From the NCBI GenBank assembly GCA_934725855.1, contig CAKVCL010000005.1:1-64000 (forward strand): a stretch of DNA of 64,000 nucleotides. The letters are read 5' to 3'. Positions 27,420-36,684 of this stretch are shown one piece after another; the stretch's first letter is position 1, and every line of letters starts with the position of its first letter. The position numbers and the translations under genes are program-made. The DNA comes from an uncultured Cellulosilyticum sp. GTDB lineage: Bacteria > Bacillota > Clostridia > Lachnospirales > Cellulosilyticaceae. A model generated the notes under the pieces. That model saw only the letters and a list, made by a program, of their open reading frames with translations. It ran no database searches and was not told the origin of the DNA.

Positions 27420-27533
27420 ATGAAAGTACGTCCATCAGTAAAAAAGATTTGTGAAAAATGTAAAATCATTAAAAGAAAAGGCCGTGTTTGCGTTATCTGT
27501 GAAAATCCAAAACACAAACAAAAACAAGGCTAA
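27420..27533 (+). CDS. rpmJ: 50S ribosomal protein L36
   Basis: This gene encodes a 37-residue protein. It starts [19 protein letters not shown] and has the zinc-binding set CxxC...C...H (CEKC, then CVIC and [10 protein letters not shown]). The ATG at 27420 follows AAAGGAG. It is the cysteine-containing, zinc-dependent form. Confidence 0.95.
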   Translation: MKVRPSVKKICEKCKIIKRKGRVCVICENPKHKQKQG

Positions 27534-27563
27534 TATTTCCTCGAATATTGTAACTAATGAGCA

Positions 27564-27592
27564 TTGATTTCTATCTTTGACTCAGTTATAAT
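27564..27592 (+). promoter_or_regulatory. Promoter of the alpha operon
   Basis: TTGATT (27564-27569), a 17-bp spacer and TATAAT (27587-27592). It would allow rpsM-rpsK-rpsD-rpoA-rplQ to be transcribed separately from spc. Confidence 0.6.
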
Positions 27593-27597
27593 ATTCT

Positions 27598-27671
27598 GTG
27601 GTGTTTGAACTAGAAGCGGCTGCGGCATAACGTCATTATGCTGTATTATATATATTAAAAACCTATAGGAG
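27598..27671 (+). promoter_or_regulatory. Leader of the alpha operon
   Basis: CGGCATAA-CGTCA-TTATGCTG (27623-27643) forms an 8-bp stem with one G-T pair, preceded by a GC-rich GCGGCTGCGG tract. Leaders in this position are known targets of S4 in other bacteria. S4 control here is inference. Confidence 0.4.
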
Positions 27672-27680
27672 GTGCAGAGA

Positions 27681-28049
27681 GTGGCACGTATTGCAGGTGT
27701 AGACTTACCAAAAAATAAACGTGTTGAAATCGGTCTTACTTATATTTTCGGTATTGGCCGTCCAACTTCTCAAAAAATCTTAACAGAAGCTGGTATTGAT
27801 TTCGATACTCGTATCAACGATTTAACTGAAGAACAAGTAGCTAAAATCCGTGAAATCATCGACAGAGACGTTCTAGTAGAAGGTGATCTTCGTCGTGAAA
27901 TCGCATTAAACATCAAACGTTTAATGGAAATCGGTTGCTACAGAGGAATTCGTCACAGACGTGGTCTTCCAGTTAGAGGACAAAAAACAAAAACAAATGC
28001 TCGTACTCGTAAAGGTCCTAAAAAGACAGTTGCTAACAAGAAAAAATAG
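27681..28049 (+). CDS. rpsM: 30S ribosomal protein S13
   Basis: S13 has 122 residues and forms intersubunit bridges and tRNA contacts in the head. [20 protein letters not shown] opens it, and the tail [19 protein letters not shown] is diagnostic. The GTG at 27681 is preceded by AGGAGGTG; an in-frame GTG 9 bases earlier overlaps that site and is rejected. It is the first gene of the alpha operon. Confidence 0.97.
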   Translation: MARIAGVDLPKNKRVEIGLTYIFGIGRPTSQKILTEAGIDFDTRINDLTEEQVAKIREIIDRDVLVEGDLRREIALNIKRLMEIGCYRGIRHRRGLPVRGQKTKTNARTRKGPKKTVANKKK

Positions 28050-28073
28050 TAAATAAAGGAGGTTAAAGTACTC

Positions 28074-28481
28074 ATGGCAGTTGCAAAAAAAGGTGGCAAA
28101 AAAGTTGTAACTCGTAAAAGACGTGACAGAAAAAACGTTGAACGTGGGGTAGCTCATATCCAATCAACTTTTAATAATACAATGGTAACATTAACAGATA
28201 CAAACGGTAATGCTCTTTCATGGGCAAGTGCAGGTGGCCTTGGATTTAGAGGTTCAAGAAAATCAACTCCATTCGCAGCTCAAATGGCAGCAGAAACTGC
28301 AGCTAAAGCAGCAATGGAACACGGTTTAAAATCAGTAGAAGTTATGGTTAAAGGTCCAGGTTCAGGTAGAGAAGCTGCGATTCGTGCTCTTCAAGCTGCA
28401 GGCTTAGAAGTAACATTAATCAAAGACGTAACTCCTGTACCACACAATGGATGCCGTCCACCAAAACGTAGAAGAGTGTAA
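28074..28481 (+). CDS. rpsK: 30S ribosomal protein S11
   Basis: S11 has 135 residues and lies on the 30S platform near the E site. The N-terminal tail is basic; [33 protein letters not shown] and the end [14 protein letters not shown] are diagnostic. The ATG at 28074 follows AAAGGAGG. It is followed by rpsD after 13 bases. Confidence 0.97.
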   Translation: MAVAKKGGKKVVTRKRRDRKNVERGVAHIQSTFNNTMVTLTDTNGNALSWASAGGLGFRGSRKSTPFAAQMAAETAAKAAMEHGLKSVEVMVKGPGSGREAAIRALQAAGLEVTLIKDVTPVPHNGCRPPKRRRV

Positions 28482-28494
28482 TAGGAGGGTAAAA

Positions 28495-29121
28495 ATGGCT
28501 AGATATATTGGTTCTAAATGTAAACAATGCCGTCGTGAAGGGAAAAAATTATTCCTTAAAGGTGAAAGATGTTACTCTGCTGCATGTTCAGTAGAAAAAA
28601 GACCATATGCTCCAGGGCAACATGGTCAAAACAAAACTAAACTTTCTGGTTATGGTTTACAATTAAGAGAAAAACAAAAAGCAAAAAGAATCTATGGTGT
28701 TCTTGAAGGTCAATTCAGAACATACTTTGAAGAAGCAGATCGTAAAAAAGGTATCACAGGTGAAAACTTACTTCGTATCCTTGAACTTCGTTTAGACAAC
28801 GTTGTTTACCGTTTAGGTCTTGGACGTTCTCGTACAGAAGCTCGTCAAGTTGTAAGACACAACCTTGTTACAGTTAACGGAAAAAGAGTTAACATTCCTT
28901 CTTATCAAGTAAAAGTTGGCGATGTTATTGAAATCAAAGAAGATGCTAAATCATTTGACAGATTTAAACAAATCGTTGAAGTAACTGGCTCTCGTATTGT
29001 TCCAGAATGGTTAGAAGGCGATATCGAAAACCTTAAAGGTTCTGTTAAAGCTCTTCCAACTAGAGAACAAATCGATACAGAAGTTGAAGAAACACTTATC
29101 GTTGAGCTTTACTCTAAGTAA
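28495..29121 (+). CDS. rpsD: 30S ribosomal protein S4
   Basis: S4 has 208 residues and starts 30S assembly. An N-terminal four-cysteine zinc site (CKQCRREG and two later Cys) is present, as is an S4 RNA-binding domain ([20 protein letters not shown]). ATG 28495 follows ATAGGAGGG; the longer in-frame extension would overlap rpsK and is rejected. rpsD sits in the alpha operon, unlike in Bacillus where it stands alone. Confidence 0.97.
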   Translation: MARYIGSKCKQCRREGKKLFLKGERCYSAACSVEKRPYAPGQHGQNKTKLSGYGLQLREKQKAKRIYGVLEGQFRTYFEEADRKKGITGENLLRILELRLDNVVYRLGLGRSRTEARQVVRHNLVTVNGKRVNIPSYQVKVGDVIEIKEDAKSFDRFKQIVEVTGSRIVPEWLEGDIENLKGSVKALPTREQIDTEVEETLIVELYSK

Positions 29122-29172
29122 TAGTTCGTCACCCTCAATATTTTATTATAAAACCAAAGGAGGGTTTATCCG

Positions 29173-30132
29173 GTGTTGGAATTTGAAAAACCACAAATTG
29201 AGATTAAAGAATTATCTACCGATGGTAAATATGGTTGCTTTGTAGTTGAACCATTAGAAAGAGGATATGGGATTACGTTAGGCAATAGCCTTCGTCGTAT
29301 CCTTTCTTCTTCTCTTCCTGGCTCTGCTATTAGCAGCATTAAAATCGATGGCGTACTTCATGAATTTAGTTCAATTCCTGGTGTTAAAGAAGATGTTATT
29401 GAGATCATGCTTAACATCAAAGGACTTGCAATTAAAGACACAAGTGCCAATGGTGAACCAAAAGTTATTTATATTGAAAAATCAGGTGAAGGTCCAGTAA
29501 CTGCAGCTGACATTAAATGTAGCCCAGAAATTGAAATCCTTAACCCAGAACTTCATATTGCAACTTTAAATGGTGGCGCCAACTCAACACTTAGTATGGA
29601 AATGACAGTAACAACTGGTCGTGGATATCAAGGTGTTGATAAACTTAAAAAGACTGAACTTCCAATTGGTGTTATCCCAGTTGATGCGAACTACACACCA
29701 GTAGAACGTGTTAACTTTATTGTTGAAGACACTCGTGTTGGACAACAAACAGATTATGATAAACTTACATTAGAAGTTTGGACTGATGGGACACTTAAAC
29801 CAGATGAAGCTGTAAGCTTAGCTGCTAAAGTTTTAAGTGAACACTTAAATTTATTCATCGATTTATCAGAAAATGCACGTACAACTGAAATCATGGTTAC
29901 TAAAGAAGATGATTCTAAAGAAAAAACTTTAGAAATGACAATAGAAGAATTAGACCTTTCTGTTCGTTCATTCAACTGCTTAAAACGTGCGGGAATTAAT
30001 ACAGTTGAAGATTTAACGAATAAAACAGAAGATGAAATGATGAAAGTACGTAACTTAGGACGTAAATCATTAGAAGAGGTCTTCCAAAAACTTGAAGAGC
30101 TTGGATTTTCATTAAAACCAAGCGAAGACTAA
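29173..30132 (+). CDS. rpoA: RNA polymerase subunit alpha
   Basis: The alpha subunit has 319 residues. The N-terminal domain (about 1-230) dimerises to assemble polymerase ([20 protein letters not shown]). The C-terminal domain (about 250-315) binds UP-element DNA and activators ([30 protein letters not shown]). It begins with GTG at 29173 after AAAGGAGGG. It lies between rpsD and rplQ in the usual order. Confidence 0.97.
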   Translation: MLEFEKPQIEIKELSTDGKYGCFVVEPLERGYGITLGNSLRRILSSSLPGSAISSIKIDGVLHEFSSIPGVKEDVIEIMLNIKGLAIKDTSANGEPKVIYIEKSGEGPVTAADIKCSPEIEILNPELHIATLNGGANSTLSMEMTVTTGRGYQGVDKLKKTELPIGVIPVDANYTPVERVNFIVEDTRVGQQTDYDKLTLEVWTDGTLKPDEAVSLAAKVLSEHLNLFIDLSENARTTEIMVTKEDDSKEKTLEMTIEELDLSVRSFNCLKRAGINTVEDLTNKTEDEMMKVRNLGRKSLEEVFQKLEELGFSLKPSED

Positions 30133-30156
30133 GCACAATTATAAGGAGGTTAGGGC

Positions 30157-30684
30157 ATGGCTGGACAAAGAAAGCTTGGACGTGACGCAGCAGGACGTAA
30201 AGCGTTACTTCGTAACCAAGTTACAAATCTCTTATACCACGGTAAAATTAAAACTACTGTATCTAAAGCAAAAGAGGTTCGTAAAATCGCTGAAGGCATG
30301 ATTGCTATGGCAGTACGCGAAAAAGATAATTATGAAGAAGTTACTATTCAAACAAAACAACCTAAAGTAGACGTTAATGGTAAACGTGTAAAAGAAGTTG
30401 TTGATGGTAAAAAAGTAACTGTATTTGAAGATGTAGAAAAAACTATCAAAAAAGATAGTGCTACAAGATTACATGCTAGAAGACAAATGTTAAAAGTATT
30501 ATATCCTGTAGTAGAAGTACAAGGTACTAAAAAAAGACAAGCTAAAAAAGTTGACATGGTTGACAAATTATTTAGCGAAATCGCTCCAAAGTATGCTGAC
30601 CGTAACGGTGGTTACACACGTATCGTGAAAATTGGACCACGTAAAGGTGATGGTGCAGAAGAAGTTATTATCGAATTAGTATAG
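30157..30684 (+). CDS. rplQ: 50S ribosomal protein L17 with central insertion
   Basis: L17 sits near the exit of the nascent chain. The start [20 protein letters not shown] and the end [19 protein letters not shown] are diagnostic. The protein is 175 residues, while the E. coli form has 127. Most of the extra length is a charged segment at about 57-101 (with [20 protein letters not shown]). Longer L17 proteins occur in some Clostridia. The ATG at 30157 follows AAGGAGGT. It is the last gene of the alpha operon, before tandem terminators. Confidence 0.96.
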   Translation: MAGQRKLGRDAAGRKALLRNQVTNLLYHGKIKTTVSKAKEVRKIAEGMIAMAVREKDNYEEVTIQTKQPKVDVNGKRVKEVVDGKKVTVFEDVEKTIKKDSATRLHARRQMLKVLYPVVEVQGTKKRQAKKVDMVDKLFSEIAPKYADRNGGYTRIVKIGPRKGDGAEEVIIELV

Positions 30685-30690
30685 TAAACA

Positions 30691-30720
30691 GGGATTAAGA
30701 AATATTCTTAATCCCTTTCT
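30691..30720 (+). terminator. First terminator after rplQ
   Basis: GGGATTAAGAA (30691-30701) pairs exactly with TTCTTAATCCC (30705-30715) around ATA, followed by TTTCTTC. Confidence 0.85.
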
Positions 30721-30728
30721 TCATACCC

Positions 30729-30772
30729 AAAAGCCTAATCAATCTTCCAATGGAAATTGATTAGGCTTTTTT
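30729..30772 (+). terminator. Second terminator after rplQ
   Basis: AAAAGCCTAATCAAT (30729-30743) pairs exactly with ATTGATTAGGCTTTT (30756-30770). The stem continues inside as TTCC-AAT-GGAA and ends in a T-run. With the first hairpin it makes a tandem stop for the long ribosomal transcript. Confidence 0.9.
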
Positions 30773-30999
30773 CATCTTTAAGGAAATCGGTTGTTTTGAA
30801 CATTTAGGGCATATTAAAATGGAGTATGAGAAACAAGCACTTATTAATGAAGTAAGAAGGTGTTTTGTAGAGTAAAAGGAATAGTGCATGATTTACAGAT
30901 AAAAAACAGATAAATTACAGTTAGAATACAGGTCAAGTAAAGGAACATCATGCTAAACTTTCTTATATAGAAATTCTTGTATATAAGGGAGAGAAGAAA
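30773..30999. other. Gene-free stretch with a short unexplained reading frame
   Basis: A frame open from about 30765 to a TAA near 30875 reads as protein-like (ending MEYEKQALINEVRRCFVE). It has no ribosome binding site and no recognised relative. It may be chance or the decayed end of a gene. No confident promoter for the gene at 31000 was found. Confidence 0.3.
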
Positions 31000-31911
31000 A
31001 TGAGTCAAAGTTTTAAAACAAAATATGGTAAAGTTATGTTTAGTTTATTAGTAGCTGGTATATCAATACAAGCTGTAATGCCTACTCGTTTATTGGCGAC
31101 AACACTTAATGTAGAAAGTAATCTAGGAGTAAAGCAAAGTGTTAAAGTTAATGAAAGTAATATAAAATTTGAAGGCATTGAAAGGACAGCTCAAGGTGAA
31201 TTTATTCTTAATGCAACATTGGAAAGAAGTAGTGGTATTCCTAAGGGAACCTCAAGGATCGATGTAAACTGTGAAGCCCAAGACATCGAAATAGGTGGGA
31301 AAAAGTATATGATTTTTATTTTTGCGGATAAATATAGCAAGTTATCAGATACTGAGGTTAAGCTTCAAATGCCGATTTACATATACGCTGAAGCTGGAGG
31401 AAAAGTTAAAAACATATCATTAAAACAGCTTAATGCAGCACATTTAAAGTTATCTGTAAGTGCAGTAAGGTATTATGCAAAAGCTAATGAGATTAGCCAG
31501 TCTTTTAAAGAGCAGCTCAAAAAAGTAACTCAGGTTAAGGGTGTTTCACTAAAAGAAGGCGGATTTGAATTATTAAAAGGAGAAAAAGGATTTGAAGGAA
31601 ACATTTTACCTGAAAAAGGATTAAATATTCCTATTGTAGAGGGAAGTAGTTCAACCATAGATAATATCGGATTCATTAATGGAAAACTACAAATAAGGAA
31701 AAAAGGAAAAGATGGTGAAACATTTGAGATTTCAGCAGTTAATAGTAATGGGAAAGCAGTTGGAAGATGTAGTGGTGGAGATGACAAAGCATTTATAAGC
31801 ATTTATGATTTAAAAGATGCAGCAGCTTTGGCTCAATGTACCTTTAAAGTTGATGGAGATAAACTTTTAGTAAGTGATAAAGAAGCTCAATCAGCAATAA
31901 TTACATTATAA
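31000..31911 (+). CDS. Secreted protein of unknown function
   Basis: A 303-residue protein with a signal peptide (about 1-33; hydrophobic core VMFSLLVAGISIQAVM, end LLATT). The rest is predicted beta-rich. A stretch near residues 225-240 (IDNIGFINGKLQIRKKGK) resembles the C-terminal domain of DUF4179/DUF5643-type extracellular proteins, but the match is weak. The ATG at 31000 follows GGGAGAGAAG. It stands alone between the alpha-operon terminators and the tRNA gene. It is not recognised with confidence. Confidence 0.55.
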   Translation: MSQSFKTKYGKVMFSLLVAGISIQAVMPTRLLATTLNVESNLGVKQSVKVNESNIKFEGIERTAQGEFILNATLERSSGIPKGTSRIDVNCEAQDIEIGGKKYMIFIFADKYSKLSDTEVKLQMPIYIYAEAGGKVKNISLKQLNAAHLKLSVSAVRYYAKANEISQSFKEQLKKVTQVKGVSLKEGGFELLKGEKGFEGNILPEKGLNIPIVEGSSSTIDNIGFINGKLQIRKKGKDGETFEISAVNSNGKAVGRCSGGDDKAFISIYDLKDAAALAQCTFKVDGDKLLVSDKEAQSAIITL

Positions 31912-31926
31912 AATGTTTGATAAGTA

Positions 31927-31954
31927 TTGAAAGTTCAAATAAGAGTGATATAAT
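31927..31954 (+). promoter_or_regulatory. Promoter of the tRNA-Gly gene
   Basis: TTGAAA (31927-31932), a 16-bp spacer and TATAAT (31949-31954) lie just upstream of the tRNA at 31965. Confidence 0.6.
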
Positions 31955-31964
31955 AACCTTAGAT

Positions 31965-32035
31965 GCGGGTGTGGTTCAATGGTAGAACATCAGCTTCCCA
32001 AGCTGAGGACGCGGGTTCGATTCCCGTCATCCGCT
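31965..32035 (+). tRNA. tRNA-Gly, anticodon CCC
   Basis: The 71-base gene folds into a full cloverleaf. The acceptor stem is GCGGGTG/CATCCGC with one G-T pair, the D stem GTTC/GAAC, and the anticodon stem TCAGC/GCTGA with loop TTCCCAA. The T stem is GCGGG/CCCGT with loop TTCGATT. The anticodon at loop positions 3-5 is CCC, which reads GGG. The discriminator base is T and CCA is not encoded. Confidence 0.95.
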
Positions 32036-32047
32036 CTTAGGTGAGAG

Positions 32048-32080
32048 ACCTCAATCCATTTTATTAGGATTGAGGTTTTT
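32048..32080 (+). terminator. Terminator of the tRNA-Gly gene
   Basis: ACCTCAATCC (32048-32057) pairs with GGATTGAGGT (32067-32076), and a T-run follows. Confidence 0.85.
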
Positions 32081-32153
32081 ATATTGGATAAGAGTGAACC
32101 TCATAATAAATGGGCAAAATTAAGGCATCCTTATAAATATACTCAATACATAT

Positions 32154-32182
32154 TTGTATAAAATTAAGAAATATGTTATATA
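32154..32182 (+). promoter_or_regulatory. Possible promoter of the ecf operon
   Basis: TTGTAT (32154-32159), a 17-bp spacer and TATATA (32177-32182) lie about 80 bases before ecfA1. The match is moderate. No riboswitch-like structure was seen between it and the gene. Confidence 0.4.
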
Positions 32183-32261
32183 TAGATGTAAATGCTTTTA
32201 TAGGCATGCACATGACTAGAAAAGAGTCTTGATAGATTGATAGAATGAAAGGGTGTGACCT

Positions 32262-33107
32262 ATGATTATTGATGCAAAGGATTTAGTTTTTGAGTATTAC
32301 AATTATGACGATAACGGAGAAGTGAAAGAAACCGTTAGAGCACTTAATGGTACAAGTATCCAAGTTGAAGAGGGAGAATTTGTGGTTATTCTTGGACATA
32401 ATGGTTCAGGAAAATCAACTTTTGCAAAACATCTTAATGGTATTTTGTCTCCTAAAGAAGGAACCTTAGTGGTTTGCGGTATAGATGCTTTAGACAAGGA
32501 AAAAACTTGGGATATTCGAAAAGAAGTAGGAATGGTATTTCAAAATCCAGATAATCAGATTGTAGCAACTATAATAGAGGAAGATGTGGCTTTTGGACCT
32601 GAAAATTTAGGCGTGCCACAAGCTGAGATTAGAAAAAGGGTAGATGATGCTTTAGAAACAGTTGGCATGACGGATTATATGAAGGATTCTCCTAATAAGC
32701 TTTCAGGTGGGCAAAAGCAAAGAATTGCTATAGCAGGAGTCATTGCGATGAAGCCTCGTTGTATTGTATTTGATGAGTCTACAGCCATGCTTGATCCAAT
32801 TGGAAGAAGGCAAGTAATGGCAACGATGGAGAAACTCAATAAGGAGTATGGCATCACCATTATTCACATTACACATTATATGCAAGAAGCAATTTTAGCT
32901 GATCGCATTATTGTAATGGATAAAGGTCAGGTCATTATGGAAGGAACACCTAGAGAAGTTTTTAAGGAAGTTAAGACCCTTAAAGAAATAGGACTAGATG
33001 TACCTGATACGACTTATTTAGCTTATTTATTAAAAGAAGCAGGCTTTAAGATCAGTACAGAACTTTTAACAGTAGATGAGGTGACCGAAGCAATATGTCA
33101 ATTATAA
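32262..33107 (+). CDS. ecfA1: Energy-coupling factor transporter ATPase EcfA1
   Basis: A 281-residue ABC ATPase. Walker A is GHNGSGKST, the Q-loop region [20 protein letters not shown] is typical of EcfA, and the signature is LSGGQKQR, then Walker B CIVFDEST. The Asp-Glu-Ser form of Walker B, instead of DEPT, is characteristic of EcfA1. It works with EcfA2 and EcfT to energise vitamin-specific S components. It overlaps ecfA2 by 13 bases. No S component is encoded nearby, so the module probably serves several at other loci. Confidence 0.92.
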   Translation: MIIDAKDLVFEYYNYDDNGEVKETVRALNGTSIQVEEGEFVVILGHNGSGKSTFAKHLNGILSPKEGTLVVCGIDALDKEKTWDIRKEVGMVFQNPDNQIVATIIEEDVAFGPENLGVPQAEIRKRVDDALETVGMTDYMKDSPNKLSGGQKQRIAIAGVIAMKPRCIVFDESTAMLDPIGRRQVMATMEKLNKEYGITIIHITHYMQEAILADRIIVMDKGQVIMEGTPREVFKEVKTLKEIGLDVPDTTYLAYLLKEAGFKISTELLTVDEVTEAICQL

Positions 33108-33955
33108 TAAAGAACTTAACACATAAATATAATGAAGGAATGCCTTTTGAAAAGACAGCCTTAAAAGATATTAATATTGAAATTAAGACAGGAGAATTTG
33201 TAGGGATTATTGGGCATACAGGCTCAGGAAAGAGTACCCTTATTCAAATGTTTAATGGACTTATAAAGCCTACTATGGGTCAAGTACTTGTTAATGGTGA
33301 GGATATTAATGGCGATAAAGTCAATAAAAAAGAGGTTAGACAAAAAGTTGGACTGGTTTTTCAATACCCCGAATATCAACTTTTTGAAATGACAGTGAAA
33401 CAGGATGTAGCATTTGGACCTAAGAATTTAGGATTAAGTGAAGAAGAAGTGAATGAAAGAGTAAGGTATGCACTTAATGCAGTGGGGCTTGATGAATCTT
33501 ATGATGAAAAGTCACCATTTGAATTATCAGGTGGGCAAAAAAGGCGTGTAGCGATTGCAGGGGTATTAGCTATGAAGCCTGAAACTTTGATTTTGGATGA
33601 GCCTACAGCTGGTTTAGACCCTAAAGGCAGAAATGAACTATTTGGACAGCTTCAAAAGATGCATGAGGAATTAGGACTGACTATTGTGTTGATTTCTCAT
33701 AGTATGGAGGATGTTGCGAGATATGCCGAAAAGCTTATCGTTTTATATAAAGGTAAGGTTGCCTATCAAGGAACGCCAAGAGAGGTATTTGCTCATGGCA
33801 TGAAGCTAGAAGAAATTGGCCTTGCTATGCCTCAAATTCGTTATGTGATGGCGGCTTTAAAGGAAAAGGGAATGCCGATTGATACGGATGTCCTTACTGT
33901 AGAAGAAGCAGCCAGTCAGCTGATCAAATACTTAAATGAGAAGGGAGAAGCCTAA
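33095..33955 (+). CDS. ecfA2: Energy-coupling factor transporter ATPase EcfA2
   Basis: A 286-residue ABC ATPase with Walker [10 protein letters not shown], a Q-loop [20 protein letters not shown], signature LSGGQKRR and Walker [12 protein letters not shown]. The C-terminal helical domain is complete. The ATG at 33095 lies inside the end of ecfA1, and the stop shares one base with the ecfT start (TAATG). This tight overlap points to coupled synthesis of the complex. Confidence 0.92.
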   Translation: MSIIIKNLTHKYNEGMPFEKTALKDINIEIKTGEFVGIIGHTGSGKSTLIQMFNGLIKPTMGQVLVNGEDINGDKVNKKEVRQKVGLVFQYPEYQLFEMTVKQDVAFGPKNLGLSEEEVNERVRYALNAVGLDESYDEKSPFELSGGQKRRVAIAGVLAMKPETLILDEPTAGLDPKGRNELFGQLQKMHEELGLTIVLISHSMEDVARYAEKLIVLYKGKVAYQGTPREVFAHGMKLEEIGLAMPQIRYVMAALKEKGMPIDTDVLTVEEAASQLIKYLNEKGEA

Positions 33956-34746
33956 TGATTCGAGATATTACAATTGGCCAATATTATCCATCAGGCTCTT
34001 CGATTCATAAATTAGATCCTAGGACAAAGATTTTAGCAACATTTGCTTATATTATTGGCTTATTTTTTATTAAACGATTTATAGGATATGTTTTTGTAGC
34101 AGCTTGTTTTTATGGAGCGGTAAAAGTGAGTAAAGTACCTCTTAAATTCATGTTAAAAGGTCTTAAAAGCATTATGTTTATTTTAATGTTTACCGTTGTT
34201 TTAAATATCTTTTTTACAACCACAGGAAATATCATATGGTCTTGGGGCATTTTAAAAATTACAGATCAAGGACTAATCATTGCGGCTAAGATGGGCATAA
34301 GATTAGTTTTATTAATTGTAGGTTCTTCACTACTAACCTTAACGACTTCACCTATTGAATTAACAGATGGGATTGAAAGTTTACTTTCACCCTTTAGAAA
34401 AATTGGTGTGCCAGCTCATGAAATTGCTATGATGATGAGTATAGCGCTTCGCTTTATTCCTATATTGCTTGAAGAAACAGATAAAATTATGAAGGCGCAA
34501 ATGGCAAGAGGTGCTGATTTTGAATCAGGGAACATTATTCAAAGAGCTAAAGCGATGATTCCAATTATGGTGCCACTATTTATCTCAGCTTTTAGAAGAG
34601 CAGAAGAATTAGCTATGGCTATGGAAGCGAGATGTTATCGTGGTGGGGTAGGAAGAACAAGGTTAAAGAGTCTAATATACAAAAAAAGAGATTATATAGC
34701 ATTTAGCAGTATGATAATCTTTTTTGTAATATGTATTGTGTTATAA
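33955..34746 (+). CDS. ecfT: Energy-coupling factor transporter transmembrane protein EcfT
   Basis: A 263-residue membrane protein with hydrophobic segments in the N-terminal two thirds. Two coupling-helix motifs are seen: MARGADFESG and a second MEARCYRGG, in which the ARG triplet is changed to ARC. It couples the ATPases to S components. In many Firmicutes truA follows directly; here an Rpn remnant and a terminator intervene. Confidence 0.9.
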   Translation: MIRDITIGQYYPSGSSIHKLDPRTKILATFAYIIGLFFIKRFIGYVFVAACFYGAVKVSKVPLKFMLKGLKSIMFILMFTVVLNIFFTTTGNIIWSWGILKITDQGLIIAAKMGIRLVLLIVGSSLLTLTTSPIELTDGIESLLSPFRKIGVPAHEIAMMMSIALRFIPILLEETDKIMKAQMARGADFESGNIIQRAKAMIPIMVPLFISAFRRAEELAMAMEARCYRGGVGRTRLKSLIYKKRDYIAFSSMIIFFVICIVL

Positions 34747-34762
34747 AAAAGATGAAGTGATA

Positions 34763-35071
34763 ATGAGTGTATTAGGAAAGAATAATTTAAATGAGATTAT
34801 GGAGGTGTTTAAACAAATGGGGATACCTAAAATTAGTAAAGAAAACGAAGCATTTCTCCTTAATGCCATTAAAGAACTTAAAATTGATGAAAGATTAAAA
34901 AAGGAAGGAATTAAAGAAGGAATTAAAGAAGGAATTAAAGAAGGAATTGAAGAGAGAAATTATCAAATTGCTAGGAAAATGTTGATGAAGGGAACGGACA
35001 TAGAATCTGTTATAGACATAACAGAGCTGACAAGAGAAGAAGTAGAGCAACTCATTAGAGAAATACAGTAA
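34763..35071 (+). pseudogene. Remnant of an Rpn/PD-(D/E)XK nuclease-transposase family gene
   Basis: This is a 102-residue reading frame. The C-terminal half, with the run KEGIKEGIKEGIEERN and then IARKMLMKGTDIESVIDITELT, matches the C-terminal tail of Rpn-type recombination-promoting nuclease or putative transposase proteins. The PD-(D/E)XK catalytic domain expected before it is absent, so the gene looks deleted internally. It could still make a small protein: a start at ATG 34763 has a weak GAAGTGAT site. It lies between ecfT and truA, which are usually adjacent. Confidence 0.6.
34907..34954 (+). repeat. 12-base tandem repeat, four units
   Basis: Three exact copies of GGAATTAAAGAA (34907-34942) are followed by a diverged copy GGAATTGAAGAG. 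It encodes the GIKE repeats of the Rpn remnant. Such in-frame repeats can expand or contract by slippage. Confidence 0.9.
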
Positions 35072-35136
35072 GTAACAAACTAGATTTTCCAGTTAAGAAA
35101 ATGAGGTTTTGAGAGTAAAATAGAAAAGAAATGTAT

Positions 35137-35179
35137 AAAAGAACTAAGTATTGTGTATAACTAAATACTTAGTTCTTTT
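35137..35179 (+). terminator. Terminator after the ecf operon and Rpn remnant
   Basis: AAAAGAACTAAGTATT (35137-35152) pairs exactly with AATACTTAGTTCTTTT (35164-35179) around 11 bases. Confidence 0.85.
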
Positions 35180-35333
35180 ATATGTGGAAAATATAAGAAC
35201 CATATGCATAAAAAGAGAAATGAGCAAGAAAGATTAGTCCAACAAAAATAGTGATGAAGGATGATTTATAGAATAAGGCATGATATAGTAGAAAGTATTA
35301 GGCGACTAATAGCAAGTAGGAGGATTTAGAGGA

Positions 35334-36071
35334 ATGAAGCGATTTAAAATGATAGTAGCTTATGATGGAACCAATTATCATGGATTTGCCAAACAAAATG
35401 AAGCTATTACAGTTCAGGGAACCTTAGAGAAAGCAATTCAAAAAATTACTCAAGAAGAAGTGGTATCTTTAGGCGCAGGACGTACGGACGCAGGGGTTCA
35501 TGCCAAAGGGCAGTGTGTTACATTTGACTCTCTAACTAAAATACCAGCAGAAAGATTACTCAAAGCCATCAATAGTCAGTTGCCTCCAGACATTGTGGTT
35601 CAGTCAGTTGAAGAGGTAGATGAGAGTTTTCATCCTAGATTTGGGGCAAAAAGAAAAACTTATCGATATCAAATATGGTGTGGGAAGTTACCAGACCCAT
35701 TTACTTATCGGTATGCACTTCATTACCCATATCCAGTAAATGAAACCCTTATGCAAGAAGCAGCTTATTCTATGGTAGGGGAACATGATTTTGCATGTTT
35801 TTGTGCAAGTGGAAGTCAAGTTAAGGATACGGTGCGAAAAATTTATAGTATTGATGTCAAAAGAGAGGGAGATATGATTTCAATTGACATTTGTGGAAAT
35901 GGGTTTTTATATAATATGGTAAGAATCATTGTAGGGACACTTTTATATGTGAATGAAGGAAAGTTATCTACAGCTGAAATTTCAGAAATTATTCTTTCCA
36001 AAGATAGGAAAAAAGCAGGCCCAACTGTGCCACCACAAGGATTGACAATGCTTAACATTGTTTACGAATAA
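35334..36071 (+). CDS. truA: tRNA pseudouridine(38-40) synthase TruA
   Basis: A 245-residue enzyme that modifies U38-U40 in tRNA anticodon arms. The catalytic Asp is D52 in GAGRTDAGVHA, and GNGFLYNMVRIIVGTLL is the usual C-terminal motif. The ATG at 35334 follows AGGAGGATTTAGAGG. No clear promoter was found in the 155 bases after the upstream terminator. It precedes the separately promoted rplM-rpsI pair. Confidence 0.95.
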   Translation: MKRFKMIVAYDGTNYHGFAKQNEAITVQGTLEKAIQKITQEEVVSLGAGRTDAGVHAKGQCVTFDSLTKIPAERLLKAINSQLPPDIVVQSVEEVDESFHPRFGAKRKTYRYQIWCGKLPDPFTYRYALHYPYPVNETLMQEAAYSMVGEHDFACFCASGSQVKDTVRKIYSIDVKREGDMISIDICGNGFLYNMVRIIVGTLLYVNEGKLSTAEISEIILSKDRKKAGPTVPPQGLTMLNIVYE

Positions 36072-36094
36072 CAAAATAATCCACAGGAAAATAC

Positions 36095-36123
36095 TTGACA
36101 GGGTATTCGCAAAATTATATAAT
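36095..36123 (+). promoter_or_regulatory. Promoter of rplM-rpsI
   Basis: TTGACA (36095-36100), a 17-bp spacer and TATAAT (36118-36123) match the vegetative consensus exactly. Confidence 0.9.
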
Positions 36124-36130
36124 ATAAGAT

Positions 36131-36216
36131 GTGTTAATTAGACCACTTATAAAATCCAACGGCCCCGGATTTTATATCAAAAAATAGAAGTTAACCATTT
36201 TTTATAAGATCCAAAG
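36131..36216 (+). promoter_or_regulatory. L13-type ribosomal leader
   Basis: A perfect 10-bp stem TATAAAATCC/GGATTTTATA (36148-36157 with 36167-36176) encloses the loop AACGGCCCC. A second related segment ATAAGATCC lies just before the ribosome binding site. The position upstream of rplM-rpsI is that of the known L13 leader of Firmicutes. Assignment to that family rests on position and this hairpin, not on a model search. Confidence 0.65.
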
Positions 36217-36229
36217 GAGGTACTATCAA

Positions 36230-36661
36230 ATGAGAACAACATACATGGCAAATGCACAAAATGTTGAAAAACAATGGTATGTTATTGACGCTGAAGGTCA
36301 AACAGTAGGTAGACTTGCAAGTCAAGTAGCAGCAGTATTAAGAGGAAAAAATAAACCAACTTACACACCACATGTAGACTGCGGTGATAATGTAATCGTA
36401 ATTAATGCAGACAAAGTAGTATTCACAGGTAAAAAATTAGATCAAAAATTATATAGAAGACACACAGGATATGCTGGTGGTTTAAGAGAAACTACTGCTC
36501 GTGATATGATGAACACACATCCTGAGAGAGTTCTTATGAACGCTGTAAAAGGTATGCTTCCAAAAAATAGTTTAGGAAGAAAAATGCTTACAAATCTTCG
36601 TGTATATGCTGGTGCTGAGCACAACCACGAAGCACAAAAACCAGTTGAATTAAAATTCTAA
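36230..36661 (+). CDS. rplM: 50S ribosomal protein L13
   Basis: L13 has 143 residues and is an early 50S assembly protein. [20 protein letters not shown] opens it. [20 protein letters not shown] and [12 protein letters not shown] are diagnostic. The ATG at 36230 follows AAAGGAGGT. It is co-transcribed with rpsI and probably controlled by its own leader. Confidence 0.97.
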   Translation: MRTTYMANAQNVEKQWYVIDAEGQTVGRLASQVAAVLRGKNKPTYTPHVDCGDNVIVINADKVVFTGKKLDQKLYRRHTGYAGGLRETTARDMMNTHPERVLMNAVKGMLPKNSLGRKMLTNLRVYAGAEHNHEAQKPVELKF

Positions 36662-36684
36662 TTACTCGGGAGGAGGAAAATTAA

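Noticed and set aside
30765..30875. Short protein-like frame after rplQ
   Set aside because: There is no ribosome binding site, no recognised homologue, and it begins inside a terminator stem.
32083..32261. Riboswitch upstream of the ecf operon
   Set aside because: The region is AT-rich without convincing paired segments, and ecf ATPase operons are often constitutive.
34907..34954. Regular 12-base repeats as a possible CRISPR or iteron array
   Set aside because: Units are directly adjacent without spacers, in frame, and code for a known GIKE-repeat tail.
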